Below, piece after piece: positions 49,102 through 57,915 of a stretch of DNA of 64,000 bases. Within the stretch, counting starts at the first letter, position 1. Every line of letters begins with the position of its first letter. Under the pieces are notes generated by a model, which did no database searches, was not told where the DNA came from, and saw only the letters and a list, made by a program, of their open reading frames with translations. Made by a program: the position numbers and the translations under genes. The stretch is from Subdoligranulum variabile (GTDB lineage Bacteria; Bacillota; Clostridia; Oscillospirales; Ruminococcaceae): NCBI GenBank assembly GCA_004552305.1, contig SFOX01000001.1, forward strand, positions 62,001 through 126,000, read 5' to 3'.

Positions 49102-51273
49102 ATGGAAAACAGCGAAGTCAAAATGCCCATCACCTACGCGGATCTGAAGCAGGATCTTCTGGACAGCGGGCGCGCTTATGATTTTGATATGATCGACCGC
49201 GCCTACGCGCTGGCAGCCAAGGCACACGGCAACCAGCGCCGCCGCAGCGGCGAGCCGTATATCTGCCACCCGCTGAGCGTCGCGCAGATTCTGGTGGAGC
49301 TGGGTATGGACAGTGAGAGCATTGCCGCCGCCCTGATGCACGACGTGGCGGAGGACACCTCGGTGGGCGTCACCGAGATCCGCCAGAAATTCGGCGATGA
49401 GGTTGCCCTGCTGGTGGACGGCGTCACCAAGCTGACCCAGATCAAATTCTCCAACGTGGAGGATCGTCAGGCAGAAAACCTGCGCAAGATGCTGCTGGCA
49501 ATGAGCCAGGACGTCCGCGTTATGATTATAAAATTGTGTGACCGGCTGCACAATATGCGCACCGGCGACGCCTGGCCCGAACAAAAGCGCCGCGACAAGG
49601 CGCTGGAAACTATGGAGGTGTACGCCCCCATTGCCCACCGTCTGGGCATCTCCAACATCAAGGAGGAGCTGGAGGATCGCAGCCTGCATTACCTCGACCC
49701 CGTCGGCTACGAAACCATCCGCGATCTGCTCAACAAGCACGGCGACGAGTTTCTGCACAAGGTCTGCCACACCATCTCCAACCATCTGTCGGAGAACGGT
49801 ATCCGCAAGGCGACCATCCGCCACCGCGTAAAAAGCATCTACGGCATCTACCGCAAGATGTATATGCAAAACAAGGATTTTGAGGAAATCTACGACATCT
49901 ACGCCGTGCGCATCATCTTGGGCAACGTTGCCGAGTGCTACACCGCGCTGGGTCTTATCCACGATATGTATCACCCGCTGCCCAACCGGTTCAAGGATTA
50001 TATCTCCACCCCCAAGCCCAACGGCTACCAGAGCCTGCATACTACCGTCATCGGGCGGGAGGCAATCCCCTTTGAGGTACAGATCCGCACTTGGGATATG
50101 GACCGTATGGCAGAGTACGGCATTGCCGCCCACTGGAAATATAAGGCGGGCATCACCGGCGGCAACGACAAGCTGGACGAGCGTCTGGCTTGGGTGCGCC
50201 AGCTGCTGGAAAGCCAGCGCTCCAGCGCCGATGCCACCGACCTGCTCAGCGATATCAAGAGCGACCTCTTGCCGGAGGAAGTCTTTGCCTTCACCCCGCG
50301 CGGCGATGTCATCAATCTGCCCGCCGGGGCCACTGCCATCGACTTTGCGTATGCCATCCATTCAGCGGTGGGCAACCGTATGATTGGTGCCAAGGTCAAC
50401 AACCGCATTGTACCCATCGACCACAAGGTGCAGACGGGTGAGATCATCGAGGTCATCACCGGTCCCGAAAACCGCGGTCCCAGCCGCGACTGGCTGAACA
50501 TCGTAAAGACGAGCGAGGCCAAGAACAAAATCCGCAACTGGTTCAAAAAAGAACGCAGAGAAGAAAATATCCAAGAGGGGCGCGATGCGCTGGAGCGCGA
50601 AATGCGCCGCAATATGATGCCGCTGACCGACGAGCAGCGCCCCATTTTTATGGAGAATCTTGCCCGCCGCAACCGCTGCAACTCGGTGGATGAAATGTAC
50701 GCTGCCATCGGCTACGGCGGCTTGCTGATTTCCCGCCTGCTGCCCAAGCTGAAGGAAGAATACGCCAAGCTCAAGGAAAACGAGCCCAAGCCCGTGACCG
50801 TGGAGCTGAAGCGGGTGCATTCCTCCGACGGCGTGGTAGTTGAGGGCATCGACAACTGCCCCATCAAGTTTGCCAAGTGCTGTTCGCCGCTGCCCGGGGA
50901 TGAGATCATCGGCTTTGTCACCCGTGGCTTTGGTGTGTCCATCCACAAGCGGGACTGCACCAACGTGCGCGAGAGCCTGCGCCACAGCGAAAACGCTGAC
51001 CGCTGGGTGCGCGCCTACTGGGCGGAGGATTCCCGCGAAAACTACAAGGCGACCCTGGAGCTTTTGTGCATGGATCGCGCCAACCTTGTTTCTGACATTG
51101 CGCTGGCGCTGGGCGATATGCGTGTACCCATCTACTCTTTGACGGCGCGCAGCGCCGAGCAGGGGCGCGCCCGTATGAGCGTGACCGTGGGCATTACCAA
51201 CACCGAACACCTGAACAGCGTGGTTTCCCGCCTGAAAAAGGTCAAGGATGTTGTGACCGTAACCAGAAACTGA
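49102..51273 (+). CDS. Bifunctional (p)ppGpp synthetase/hydrolase, RelA/SpoT family
   Basis: This 723-residue stringent-response enzyme has an HD hydrolase domain (HPLSVAQILVELGMDSESIAAALMHDVAED), the synthetase domain (YKMYMQN-region, DIYAVRIIL, PKPNGYQSLHTTVIG), a TGS domain (EVFAFTPRGDVINLPAGATAIDFAYAIH), a zinc-finger/RIS region (AKCCSPLPGDEIIGFVTRGFGVSIHKRDC) and a C-terminal ACT domain. The intact HD motif predicts both hydrolysis and synthesis. The ATG at 49102 lies eight bases after AAGGGGAG. The recJ-rsh-dtd order is conserved in Firmicutes. Confidence 0.95.
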   Translation: MENSEVKMPITYADLKQDLLDSGRAYDFDMIDRAYALAAKAHGNQRRRSGEPYICHPLSVAQILVELGMDSESIAAALMHDVAEDTSVGVTEIRQKFGDEVALLVDGVTKLTQIKFSNVEDRQAENLRKMLLAMSQDVRVMIIKLCDRLHNMRTGDAWPEQKRRDKALETMEVYAPIAHRLGISNIKEELEDRSLHYLDPVGYETIRDLLNKHGDEFLHKVCHTISNHLSENGIRKATIRHRVKSIYGIYRKMYMQNKDFEEIYDIYAVRIILGNVAECYTALGLIHDMYHPLPNRFKDYISTPKPNGYQSLHTTVIGREAIPFEVQIRTWDMDRMAEYGIAAHWKYKAGITGGNDKLDERLAWVRQLLESQRSSADATDLLSDIKSDLLPEEVFAFTPRGDVINLPAGATAIDFAYAIHSAVGNRMIGAKVNNRIVPIDHKVQTGEIIEVITGPENRGPSRDWLNIVKTSEAKNKIRNWFKKERREENIQEGRDALEREMRRNMMPLTDEQRPIFMENLARRNRCNSVDEMYAAIGYGGLLISRLLPKLKEEYAKLKENEPKPVTVELKRVHSSDGVVVEGIDNCPIKFAKCCSPLPGDEIIGFVTRGFGVSIHKRDCTNVRESLRHSENADRWVRAYWAEDSRENYKATLELLCMDRANLVSDIALALGDMRVPIYSLTARSAEQGRARMSVTVGITNTEHLNSVVSRLKKVKDVVTVTRN

Positions 51274-51300
51274 TTTCATTTTGGAAAAGGAACTTTATCT

Positions 51301-51759
51301 ATGCGTGCCGTAATTCAACGGGTAAGCGGGGCTTCCGTCATCGTAAACGGCGGCGAGCCGCGCAAAATCGGACCGGGTCTGGTCATTTTGCTGGGTGTGC
51401 GGGAAACCGACACCCCGGATATCATCCCCAAGCTGGCAGAAAAATGTGCGCACCTGCGCATTTTTGAGGACGACACCGGCAAACTGAACCGCAGCGCGGT
51501 CGAGCTTGGCTACTCGGCGTTGGTGGTATCCAACTTCACGCTGTACAGTGATACCGCCAAGGGCAAGCGTCCCAGCTTCAGCCACGCCGCCAAGGGCGAT
51601 TTGGCCGAGCCTTGCTACGAAGCCTTTTTGCGGGAAATCAGCAAGCAGGGCTTGCGGGAGGTTCAGCACGGGGAATTCGGCGCAGATATGCAGATTTCTC
51701 TTGTCAATGACGGACCCGTTACCATTGTGATCGATACCGACGACTGGAAAAAGGGGTGA
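51301..51759 (+). CDS. dtd: D-aminoacyl-tRNA deacylase
   Basis: This 152-residue enzyme removes mischarged D-amino acids (and glycine from tRNA-Ala) from tRNA. The N-terminus MRAVIQRVSGASVIV, the SNFTLYSDTAKGKRPSF segment (family usually SQFTL) and the Gly-Pro cross-subunit motif NDGPVTIVID are visible. It lies 27 bases after the rsh stop and four bases before the MBL gene. Confidence 0.95.
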   Translation: MRAVIQRVSGASVIVNGGEPRKIGPGLVILLGVRETDTPDIIPKLAEKCAHLRIFEDDTGKLNRSAVELGYSALVVSNFTLYSDTAKGKRPSFSHAAKGDLAEPCYEAFLREISKQGLREVQHGEFGADMQISLVNDGPVTIVIDTDDWKKG

Positions 51760-51763
51760 TTGT

Positions 51764-52378
51764 ATGAAGGTTCAGCACATTCTGGGCGCAGCGCCGCTGT
51801 ATACCAACACATTTTTGCTTGTAACCGAGCAAAAGCACGGCATTTTGATCGACGCCGCCGCCGAGCCGGACACCTACAAAAAGGCGCTGGCGGAGCAGGG
51901 TGCGACCCTTACGCATATCCTGCTGACGCACGGGCATTATGACCATGTGGGCGCTGTTGCCGCCCTGCGGCGCGAAACCGGCTGCAAGGTCTATCTGGAC
52001 CCCGCCGATGCCCTCGGCGATGCACTGTACCCGCTCAAGGCTTCCGACGTGGACGAAGCATGGCCTGTTTCGGGCAGCCTTACCATTGACGAGCTGACCT
52101 TTACCATCTACCACACGCCCGGGCATACCCGCGGCAGCGTGGTGCTGGCGCTGGGCAAGCTGCTGTTCTGCGGCGACACCCTGTTTGCAGGCAGCTGCGG
52201 GCGCACCGATATGCCCGGCGGCAGCGGCATCCAGATGCAGCAAAGCCTGTCCATGCTGGCAGAATCCGACCTGCGCAATGATATGCAGGTGCTGCCCGGT
52301 CACGGGGAGGACTCGACCCTTGGGCGCGAGCGGCTTTCCAACCCCTTTATGACCGACGGAATGAACTCTATGTTTTAA
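51764..52378 (+). CDS. Metallo-beta-lactamase-fold hydrolase (glyoxalase II-like)
   Basis: This 204-residue hydrolase has the metal motif THGHYDHVG (about 63-71), a later His in HTPGHTRGSV and the ligand Asp in FCGDTLFAGSCGRTD, then LPGHGEDST. It belongs to the small YcbL-like glyoxalase II group found next to dtd and hemZ in many clostridia. The physiological substrate is uncertain. Confidence 0.85.
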   Translation: MKVQHILGAAPLYTNTFLLVTEQKHGILIDAAAEPDTYKKALAEQGATLTHILLTHGHYDHVGAVAALRRETGCKVYLDPADALGDALYPLKASDVDEAWPVSGSLTIDELTFTIYHTPGHTRGSVVLALGKLLFCGDTLFAGSCGRTDMPGGSGIQMQQSLSMLAESDLRNDMQVLPGHGEDSTLGRERLSNPFMTDGMNSMF

Positions 52379-52395
52379 GAGGAGGATGCCTCTCT

Positions 52396-53856
52396 ATGCA
52401 GATCATCTTGTGCGGCGGTGCCGCCGGATATGAAGCCGAACACACGGCGCGGCTGTTTTTCCCCGCCGCCGACCGGGCCAATACCGTGCCGGAAACGGGG
52501 GATTTCGTGGCAGTCTGCTCCCACGAAAAAACGGATTTTGTCCTGCTGCATCTGGACGGCAAAAGCTACTGGCGCACCGCTTTGCGCGATGCCGACGCCG
52601 ATGCCGAATATGCGCTGTGCCGTTTGTTGTACACCCTTTTGTGCGATGTGACCAAGCGCACTCTGCCTTGGGGTATGATGACCGGCGTGCGCCCTGTGCG
52701 CATTATCCACGACCTGCGCGCCGCCGGCTGGCAGGAGGATGCCATCCGTGACCGCTTTTTGCAGCATTTTTCCTGCACGCCGGAAAAATTCCGGCTGGCG
52801 CTTTCCATTGCCGATTTGCAGCGCCCGGTTCTGGATGCTGCCGACCCGATGGATTGCAGCGTCTATGCGGGCATCCCGTTTTGCCCCACGCGGTGCAGCT
52901 ATTGCAGCTTTGTTTCCCGCACCGTAGGGGACAAGGCAACCCGTGCACTGGTGCAGCCGTATGTCGATAAGCTCTGCGAGGAGCTGACCGCCATCCGCCG
53001 GACTGCTGACCGCTGTGGGCTGCGCATCCGCACCTTTTATATCGGCGGCGGCACACCGACCAGCCTTTCGGCGGCGCAGCTTGAGCAGCTGATGTCCCAC
53101 ATCGCCGCCACCTTTGACCTTACCGCCTTGGACGAATACACGGTGGAGGCAGGGCGTCCCGACTGCACCGATGCCGAAAAACTGCGCATCATCAAGCAAT
53201 ACGGCGCCACCCGCATTTCCATCAACCCGCAGACCTTCTCGGACGAGGTGCTGCGCAACATCGGGCGCCGCCATACTGCCGCCGATATTATTACCTGCTT
53301 TGCTGCCGCCCGCGCCGCCGGGCATGACAACATCAATATGGATCTTATCGCCGGGCTGCCCGGCGATACCGTGGAGGGCTTTGCCCAAAGCCTGCAGCAG
53401 GCCATTGCGCTGAACCCCGAAAACATCACCGTACATACGCTGACGCTGAAGCGCGCCTCTGACCTGGTGGTAGAGCATCGCGCCGCCGCATACGATGATG
53501 TATCGGCGATGCTTCGCCACTGCGACACCCTGTACGATGCCGGGTACCATCCGTATTATATGTACCGCCAGAAGGGTACCCTGCAAAATCTCGAAAATAT
53601 CGGCTGGGCAAAGCCCGGCAGGGATTGCCTGTATAATATTTATATTATGGAGGAAATTCATTCGATTTTGTCTGCCGGCGCCGGCGGCTCCACCAAGCTG
53701 GTCATCCCCGGCAGACGCCGCGGCAAGATCGAGCGCGTCTTTAACTTCAAATATCCCACCGAGTACATCGACCGCTTTGACGAGGTCCTTGCCCGCAAAC
53801 AGACCGTGGAGGATTTTTATGCACGTTACACACCGCAAGAGATTCGTCGGACGTGA
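52396..53856 (+). CDS. hemZ: HemZ-type radical SAM coproporphyrinogen dehydrogenase-like protein
   Basis: This 486-residue radical SAM protein has an N-terminal extension of about 150 residues characteristic of HemZ, the CxxxCxxC cluster motif (FCPTRCSYCSF, about 162-172) and HemN-like segments (YIGGGTPTSL, EAGRPDCTDAEKL, NIDLI-type INMDLIAGLPGDT). The family acts in oxygen-independent heme synthesis, but no other heme gene is here, so the role is not certain. Its last 38 bases overlap the next gene in another frame. Confidence 0.88.
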   Translation: MQIILCGGAAGYEAEHTARLFFPAADRANTVPETGDFVAVCSHEKTDFVLLHLDGKSYWRTALRDADADAEYALCRLLYTLLCDVTKRTLPWGMMTGVRPVRIIHDLRAAGWQEDAIRDRFLQHFSCTPEKFRLALSIADLQRPVLDAADPMDCSVYAGIPFCPTRCSYCSFVSRTVGDKATRALVQPYVDKLCEELTAIRRTADRCGLRIRTFYIGGGTPTSLSAAQLEQLMSHIAATFDLTALDEYTVEAGRPDCTDAEKLRIIKQYGATRISINPQTFSDEVLRNIGRRHTAADIITCFAAARAAGHDNINMDLIAGLPGDTVEGFAQSLQQAIALNPENITVHTLTLKRASDLVVEHRAAAYDDVSAMLRHCDTLYDAGYHPYYMYRQKGTLQNLENIGWAKPGRDCLYNIYIMEEIHSILSAGAGGSTKLVIPGRRRGKIERVFNFKYPTEYIDRFDEVLARKQTVEDFYARYTPQEIRRT

Positions 53857-54754
53857 GCTGATTGCCTTGGCTGCCGCCCAGCCGCAGCCCTTTGCCGAGA
53901 TCAGCGAGCGCCAGTACCACGACCAGCTCGCCCTCATCACGCAGGAGGTGCTGCAGAGCAACCGCCGCATCGTTATGCTGACCGGGGCGTCCGCCGCCGG
54001 AAAAACCACCTCCGCCCACAAGCTGGCGGAGCTGCTGCGCGCCGAAAACTGCCCCGCCGCCGTTTTAAGCCTCGACGACTTTTTTGTGGGTGCCGGGCGC
54101 TACCCCAAAGCCCCCGACGGCAGCGACGACTACGAACGGCTGGAATCCCTGGATATCCCTGTGCTGCAGGGCTGCCTGCGGGATTTGTACCAAAAGGGCG
54201 TTTGCCAGTCGCCGGTGTTTGATTTTCACATCCAGCAGCCCTCCGGCTTGCGCACGGTGGATTGCCGGGGCGGTGTTGCTATCATTGAGGGGCTGCACGC
54301 CCTAAATCCCGTGCTGACTGCCGCCCTGCCCGAGGATGCCGTATTGTACCTGTACGCCGGTCTGCGCGAGGAATACGCCGACACCGACGGCAGCCGCTGC
54401 CTTGCCACGCGGGATATCCGCCTTGCGCGGCGCATGGTGCGGGACGCGCTGTTCCGCGGGCATGAGGTGTCCTTTACACTGGGGATGTGGGCGCAGGTCT
54501 GCGCAGGGGAGGATCTGTATATTCGCCCCTTTAAGTCCCGCGCCAATCTTTTGCTGGACACAGCGCACAGCTACGAGCCGTGCCTGTGGAATACCCTGCT
54601 TGCCGAGGTGCAGCCTGACGATGCTATGACCCCCGCCCAGTGCTGCCAACTGAAGGCGCTGAAGGCGAAGTTTGCGCTGTTCCCGGCGCTGCCCGCCGAC
54701 TTGGTGCCGCAAAACAGCCTGCTGCGGGAATTTATCGGCACAAAAGAGGCATAA
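53819..54754 (+). CDS. Uridine-kinase-like P-loop phosphotransferase
   Basis: This 311-residue cytoplasmic kinase has a Walker A motif (GASAAGKTT, about 55-63), the SLDDFFVGAGRYP substrate region, PVFDFHIQQPSG and VAIIEGLHALNP, as in uridine kinase/phosphoribulokinase proteins of clostridia. The N-terminal 45 residues are extra, and the longer clostridial relatives carry a threonyl-tRNA-synthetase-like TGS region that is absent here. The ATG at 53819 overlaps hemZ by 38 bases behind GGAGGA. Its exact nucleoside substrate is unknown. Confidence 0.8.
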   Translation: MHVTHRKRFVGRELIALAAAQPQPFAEISERQYHDQLALITQEVLQSNRRIVMLTGASAAGKTTSAHKLAELLRAENCPAAVLSLDDFFVGAGRYPKAPDGSDDYERLESLDIPVLQGCLRDLYQKGVCQSPVFDFHIQQPSGLRTVDCRGGVAIIEGLHALNPVLTAALPEDAVLYLYAGLREEYADTDGSRCLATRDIRLARRMVRDALFRGHEVSFTLGMWAQVCAGEDLYIRPFKSRANLLLDTAHSYEPCLWNTLLAEVQPDDAMTPAQCCQLKALKAKFALFPALPADLVPQNSLLREFIGTKEA

Positions 54755-54791
54755 AACCGGCACAATTTACTAAAAATATACAAATTCAACA

Positions 54792-54820
54792 TTGCAAAGG
54801 CTGTCAAAACAGACTATAAT
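54792..54820 (+). promoter_or_regulatory. Promoter of the zinc-ribbon gene
   Basis: TTGCAA (54792-54797), a 17-base spacer and TATAAT (54815-54820). The transcript would carry a leader of about 170 bases containing a small hairpin (GATACGGTACGG/CCGTGCC region) and repeat copy C2. Confidence 0.75.
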
Positions 54821-54867
54821 AATAACCAGATACGGTACGGTGTTGTGGTATATCCGTGCCTGCTCAA

Positions 54868-54967
54868 GGTAATACCGCATAAATTCCAAGTGCCGATACG
54901 GCGAGTGAGGTACGGCAGCTGCCGGAGCGATGCTTAAGCCGTCAGGCGGGAATTATGCGGTGTTGCC
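54868..54967 (+). repeat. Palindromic repeat family, copy C2
   Basis: This 100-bp element has arms AATACCGCATAAATTC and GAATTATGCGGTGTT that pair almost perfectly, and the same core as C1. It lies in the leader of the zinc-ribbon gene, in the same orientation relative to the gene as C1 is to ispDF. Confidence 0.82.
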
Positions 54968-55000
54968 GCAAGCGTAAAATCATGAAAGAGGTGTTCCCTT

Positions 55001-55474
55001 ATGTTCGAGATCGATATGGAAATGCTGAAGGAGCAGGGTCTGCAGTTTGTTGACACTGCCAAAAAAGCCGCCCAAGAGCTTGCCGACAAGGGCAAGAACC
55101 AGCTTGAGCTTTTGAACCAGCAGGCGCGTCTGTCCAAGGCGCAGCGTCAGCTGGGTGCGCTGGTGTACAGCCTGCACAAGGCGGGCGAGGAAAACCAGCC
55201 GCTGGTCGATAAGTATATCGCCGCCGTGGCAGAGGTCGAAAAAGCCATTGAGGACATCAAGGCTGCTATGACCCCTGAGGAACGCGCCGAGGCTGAGGCA
55301 CAGGAAGCCGCCGATGCCGAGGAGCCGGTCGTCAGCGAGGACGGCGAGGAGAGCGAGGAGGAAATCGAGGAAGAGCCTGTCAAGCTGCGTGGCGAAACCA
55401 AGATTTGCCCCGTCTGCCACGCCGAGGTGGACGCCGATGCTTTGTTCTGCAACCACTGCGGCGCCCAACTGTAA
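55001..55474 (+). CDS. Zinc-ribbon protein with coiled-coil N-terminus
   Basis: This 157-residue protein has an N-terminal helical/coiled-coil half (about 1-95, ALE-type AKKAAQELADKGKNQLELLNQ and LSKAQRQLGALVYSLHKAG), a strongly acidic linker (about 95-128) and a C-terminal zinc ribbon KICPVCHAEVDADALFCNHCGAQL. The N-terminal half resembles small clostridial proteins of unknown function. No membrane segment is present. No partner is evident from neighbours. Confidence 0.75.
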   Translation: MFEIDMEMLKEQGLQFVDTAKKAAQELADKGKNQLELLNQQARLSKAQRQLGALVYSLHKAGEENQPLVDKYIAAVAEVEKAIEDIKAAMTPEERAEAEAQEAADAEEPVVSEDGEESEEEIEEEPVKLRGETKICPVCHAEVDADALFCNHCGAQL

Positions 55475-55508
55475 TTTGTAAAACTTCTGCGCCAGATTTT
55501 GCAAAATT

Positions 55509-55560
55509 ACGCGCAGCTGCACTATCTATGTGAGAGTCTTTCTCCCGGCGCAGCTGCCGT
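55509..55560 (+). terminator. Possible terminator after the zinc-ribbon gene
   Basis: Two GCGCAGCTGC blocks that can pair through their palindromic GCAGCTGC centres are followed by CGTATTTTAT. The T-run is interrupted, so this is a weak call. Confidence 0.35.
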
Positions 55561-55574
55561 ATTTTATGTAATAC

Positions 55575-55602
55575 TTGACAAATTTCAATTTGAGAGTAAA
55601 AT
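55575..55602 (+). promoter_or_regulatory. mazG promoter
   Basis: TTGACA (55575-55580), a 16-base spacer and TAAAAT (55597-55602), 37 bases before the mazG ATG. Confidence 0.7.
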
Positions 55603-55639
55603 GTTGCGTGTTGCTTTTGCCGCGCCTTTCCGGTGACTT

Positions 55640-56338
55640 ATGAGTATTTACCCCGAAAAAACGCAGTACACGTCCGAGGATTTAGCCGCCATCATCGCCC
55701 TGCTGCGCGACCCCGAAAAGGGCTGCCCGTGGGACAAGGTGCAAACGCATACCTCCATCCGGATGAACTTTCTGGAGGAAGCCTACGAGGCGGTGGATGC
55801 CATCGACCTGAATGACCCCGCGCTTATGTGCGAGGAGCTGGGCGACGTGCTGATGCAGGTGGTGTTCCACGCCCAGATGGAGCAGGAGCAGGGGCATTTC
55901 ACCTTTGCGCAGGTATGCGATGGGGTATGCCGCAAGCTGATAGAACGCCATCCGCATATTTTTCGGGGCGATACCGGCATAAAAGACTGGGATACGCTCA
56001 AAAATATAGAAAAGGGTCGCGTGACACTGCAGGACGATCTGGACAGTGTCCCCTTGGCGCTGCCTGCCCTGATGCGCGCCGCCAAGCTGCAAAAACGTGC
56101 TGCGCGCGGCGGGGTAGAAGTACAGGCTGATGCCGACACCGTGGCAGAAGCCGCCCGCAAAGCCCAGACCGCTGACGAAGCCGACCGACAGGCTGCCGTA
56201 GGGCAGATGCTCTTTGCCGCCGTTGCGCTGGCGCGCCGTCTGGGAGTAGACCCCGAGCAGGCATTGCAATACCAGAACGCGCAGTTTACTGCGCACCCCA
56301 CTTTTTGCCAAGAGGCGGAACCTCCGCATAGCTGCTGA
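55640..56338 (+). CDS. mazG: Nucleoside triphosphate pyrophosphohydrolase MazG
   Basis: This 232-residue enzyme hydrolyses (d)NTPs to monophosphates. The first MazG module shows LRDPEKGCPWDKVQTHTSIRMNFLEEAYEAVDAI and EELGDVLMQVVFHAQM (the ExxE..ExxD metal site), and RHPHIFRG. The second module is shorter and degenerate (about 150-232). It is one module shorter than B. subtilis YabN, which also has an N-terminal methylase domain. It begins the conserved mazG-yabO-yabP-yabQ-divIC-yabR neighbourhood. The ribosome binding site is weak. Confidence 0.92.
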   Translation: MSIYPEKTQYTSEDLAAIIALLRDPEKGCPWDKVQTHTSIRMNFLEEAYEAVDAIDLNDPALMCEELGDVLMQVVFHAQMEQEQGHFTFAQVCDGVCRKLIERHPHIFRGDTGIKDWDTLKNIEKGRVTLQDDLDSVPLALPALMRAAKLQKRAARGGVEVQADADTVAEAARKAQTADEADRQAAVGQMLFAAVALARRLGVDPEQALQYQNAQFTAHPTFCQEAEPPHSC

Positions 56339-56424
56339 GCGCCGCTTTTTGTCCATAGGCATTACCGCGTTGGCAGCTGCTACACTGCGGTGCTGCCCAT
56401 AAATTCATTGGAGGTATAATAATT

Positions 56425-56697
56425 ATGACGAAAGTAGAACTGATTTCCGCTGTTGCCGCCGACGCCAACCTGACCAAGAAGGACGCCGAGGCTGCTGTGA
56501 ACAGCGCCCTGAACGCCATCACCAACGCCCTGAAGTCCGGCGACAAGGTTACGCTGGTCGGCTTTGGCACCTTTGAAGTCCGCGAGCGCCCCGCCCGCAA
56601 CGGCCGCAACCCCCAGACCGGTGCTGAGATCACCATCCCTGCTTCCAAGCTGCCCGCTTTCAAGGCCGGCAAGGCTCTGAAGGACAGCGTTCAGTAA
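56425..56697 (+). CDS. hup: HU-family DNA-binding protein
   Basis: This 90-residue histone-like protein has the HU N-terminus MTKVELISAVAADANLTKKDAEAAV, the GDKVTLVGFGTFEVRERPARNGRNPQTG beta-arm with the intercalating-type Asn-Pro tip, and KLPAFKAGKALKDSV. It has a GGAGGT ribosome binding site and its own GC-rich terminator. It sits between mazG and yabO, where B. subtilis has no HU gene. Confidence 0.96.
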   Translation: MTKVELISAVAADANLTKKDAEAAVNSALNAITNALKSGDKVTLVGFGTFEVRERPARNGRNPQTGAEITIPASKLPAFKAGKALKDSVQ

Positions 56698-56720
56698 TCG
56701 CTGCTGATTTTTAAAAACCA

Positions 56721-56755
56721 CCGCCCCGCCGCGCCTGCGCGGCGGGGCGGCTTTG
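56721..56755 (+). terminator. hup terminator
   Basis: Very stable CCGCCCCGCCGCGC/GCGCGGCGGGGCGG stem followed by only CTTTG, so efficiency may be partial and allow readthrough to yabO. Confidence 0.65.
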
Positions 56756-56781
56756 TGATACCGCACAGAAAGGTCTTTTGT

Positions 56782-57021
56782 ATGCGTTTGGATAAATACC
56801 TGAAGGTCAGCCGCCTGATCAAGCGCCGCACCCTTGCCAACGAGGTTGCCGACGCCGGGCGCGTGCTGGTAAACGACAAGCCCGCCAAAGCCAGTTATGC
56901 TGTCAAGGTGGGGGACATCATTGAGGTCACCTTCGGCAACCGCCCGATCAAGGTGCGGGTTCTCGCCGTGGAGGAACCCAAGGGCAAGGATGTTGCGCGC
57001 GAGCTGTTTGAGGTTCTTTGA
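56782..57021 (+). CDS. rqcP: RqcP/YabO S4-domain RNA-binding protein
   Basis: This 79-residue S4 protein (MRLDKYLKVSRLIKRRTLANEVADAGRVLVND, GDIIEVTFGNRPIKVRV) matches B. subtilis YabO, now RqcP, which works with RqcH in alanine tailing of stalled peptides on 50S subunits. The ATG at 56782 follows AGAAAGG. Gene order (before yabP-yabQ) supports the identity. Confidence 0.92.
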   Translation: MRLDKYLKVSRLIKRRTLANEVADAGRVLVNDKPAKASYAVKVGDIIEVTFGNRPIKVRVLAVEEPKGKDVARELFEVL

Positions 57022-57066
57022 TTCTTAAGGGAAACCGCTGTTCTGCGATGTAATCTTTGCCGGTTT

Positions 57067-57096
57067 GTCATATCTGCCGCACCCTGTGCATATAGT
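57067..57096 (+). promoter_or_regulatory. Probable sigma-E promoter of yabP-yabQ-divIC-yabR
   Basis: GTCATATC (57067-57074) and CATATAGT (57089-57096) are separated by 14 bases. Both halves match the mother-cell sigma-E consensus (GTCATATT and CATAYAMT) at all but one or two positions. yabP and yabQ are sigma-E controlled in B. subtilis. Confidence 0.65.
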
Positions 57097-57134
57097 ACGG
57101 ATAGAATCCAATCTGAACAGGGGAGTACACCGCC

Positions 57135-57437
57135 ATGCCCGAAACCGTTGATACTGCCGCTCGTGAAAAACACCCCGCACCGCAGGGACACAGCCTTGCC
57201 CTGAAGGATCGCCGCCAGCTGGCCGTGACCGGGGTGGGGCGCATCGTAAGCTGTGATGACGCCAGCGCCGTGCTGGAAACCGCCCTGGGCACCCTGACTG
57301 TGGGCGGGCAGGAATTGCAGGTCAGTGAGCTTTCGCTGCAAAGCGGGCAGGTGCAGATCAGCGGCAGGATTGAATTTTTGCAATACGCCGAAAACCGCGA
57401 GTCCTCCGGCGGGCTGCTGGCGCGGCTGTTCCGCTGA
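57135..57437 (+). CDS. yabP: Sporulation protein YabP
   Basis: This 100-residue protein matches the YabP family: HSLALKDRRQLAVTGVGRIVSCDDASAVLETALGTLTVGGQELQVSELSLQSGQVQISGRIEFLQY. The family is needed for spore formation in the mother cell, with unknown biochemistry. GGGGAG precedes the start. The yabQ ATG begins two bases after the stop. Confidence 0.9.
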   Translation: MPETVDTAAREKHPAPQGHSLALKDRRQLAVTGVGRIVSCDDASAVLETALGTLTVGGQELQVSELSLQSGQVQISGRIEFLQYAENRESSGGLLARLFR

Positions 57438-57438
57438 T

Positions 57439-57915
57439 ATGACCGCCGCGCCGTCGGCGGTTGCCGCCGTTCAGGACATCCTGTGGTGTCTGGGGCTGGG
57501 CTGCCTTTTGGGGTTGGGGCGCGATGTGCTGCGCCTTGCGTTCGGGCAGGGCAGCGTGCGGGAATTTTTGGGGGACTTGCTGACATTTGCCGCGGCTGCC
57601 GTGTTGGTCGCAGGCTTTTCTGCCGGGGTCAGTGCTGCCGGGCTTGCCCGCTGGTATATGAGCGCCGCAGTTTTCCTGGGTGCCGTATGCTGGCGTACCG
57701 CCGCCGCACCCTTGGTTCACGGCGTTTTGGGCTGCCTTGCGGGGCTGCTGTTGTTGCCGCTTGCGCCGCTGCATCGGCGGATTTTTGCCCCGATTTCGGT
57801 TGAAATGAAAATGCAGCAGCAGAAAATTTTCCATTTTCTTTCAAAAAAGTGCCGAAAACCGCAAAAAACCGCAAAAAAGCAGTTGCAAAATCCGACCGAG
57901 ATATTATATAATTAA
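57439..57915 (+). CDS. yabQ: Sporulation protein YabQ-like, C-terminus ends in a repeat element
   Basis: This 158-residue protein has three or four membrane helices (about 7-27, 35-60, 67-85, 92-110) and a basic C-terminal tail (KKCRKPQKTAKKQ), consistent with the spore-cortex membrane protein YabQ. Sequence similarity is weak; position between yabP and divIC gives most of the support. The stop codon TAA (57913-57915) lies inside the terminal inverted repeat of element C3, so insertion appears to have set the present C-terminus. Confidence 0.8.
   Translation: MTAAPSAVAAVQDILWCLGLGCLLGLGRDVLRLAFGQGSVREFLGDLLTFAAAAVLVAGFSAGVSAAGLARWYMSAAVFLGAVCWRTAAAPLVHGVLGCLAGLLLLPLAPLHRRIFAPISVEMKMQQQKIFHFLSKKCRKPQKTAKKQLQNPTEILYN

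Noticed and set aside
53495..53820. A longer N-terminus for the uridine-kinase-like gene, from 53495
   Set aside because: That stretch is the hemZ coding region in another frame; the ATG at 53819 has its own GGAGGA site.
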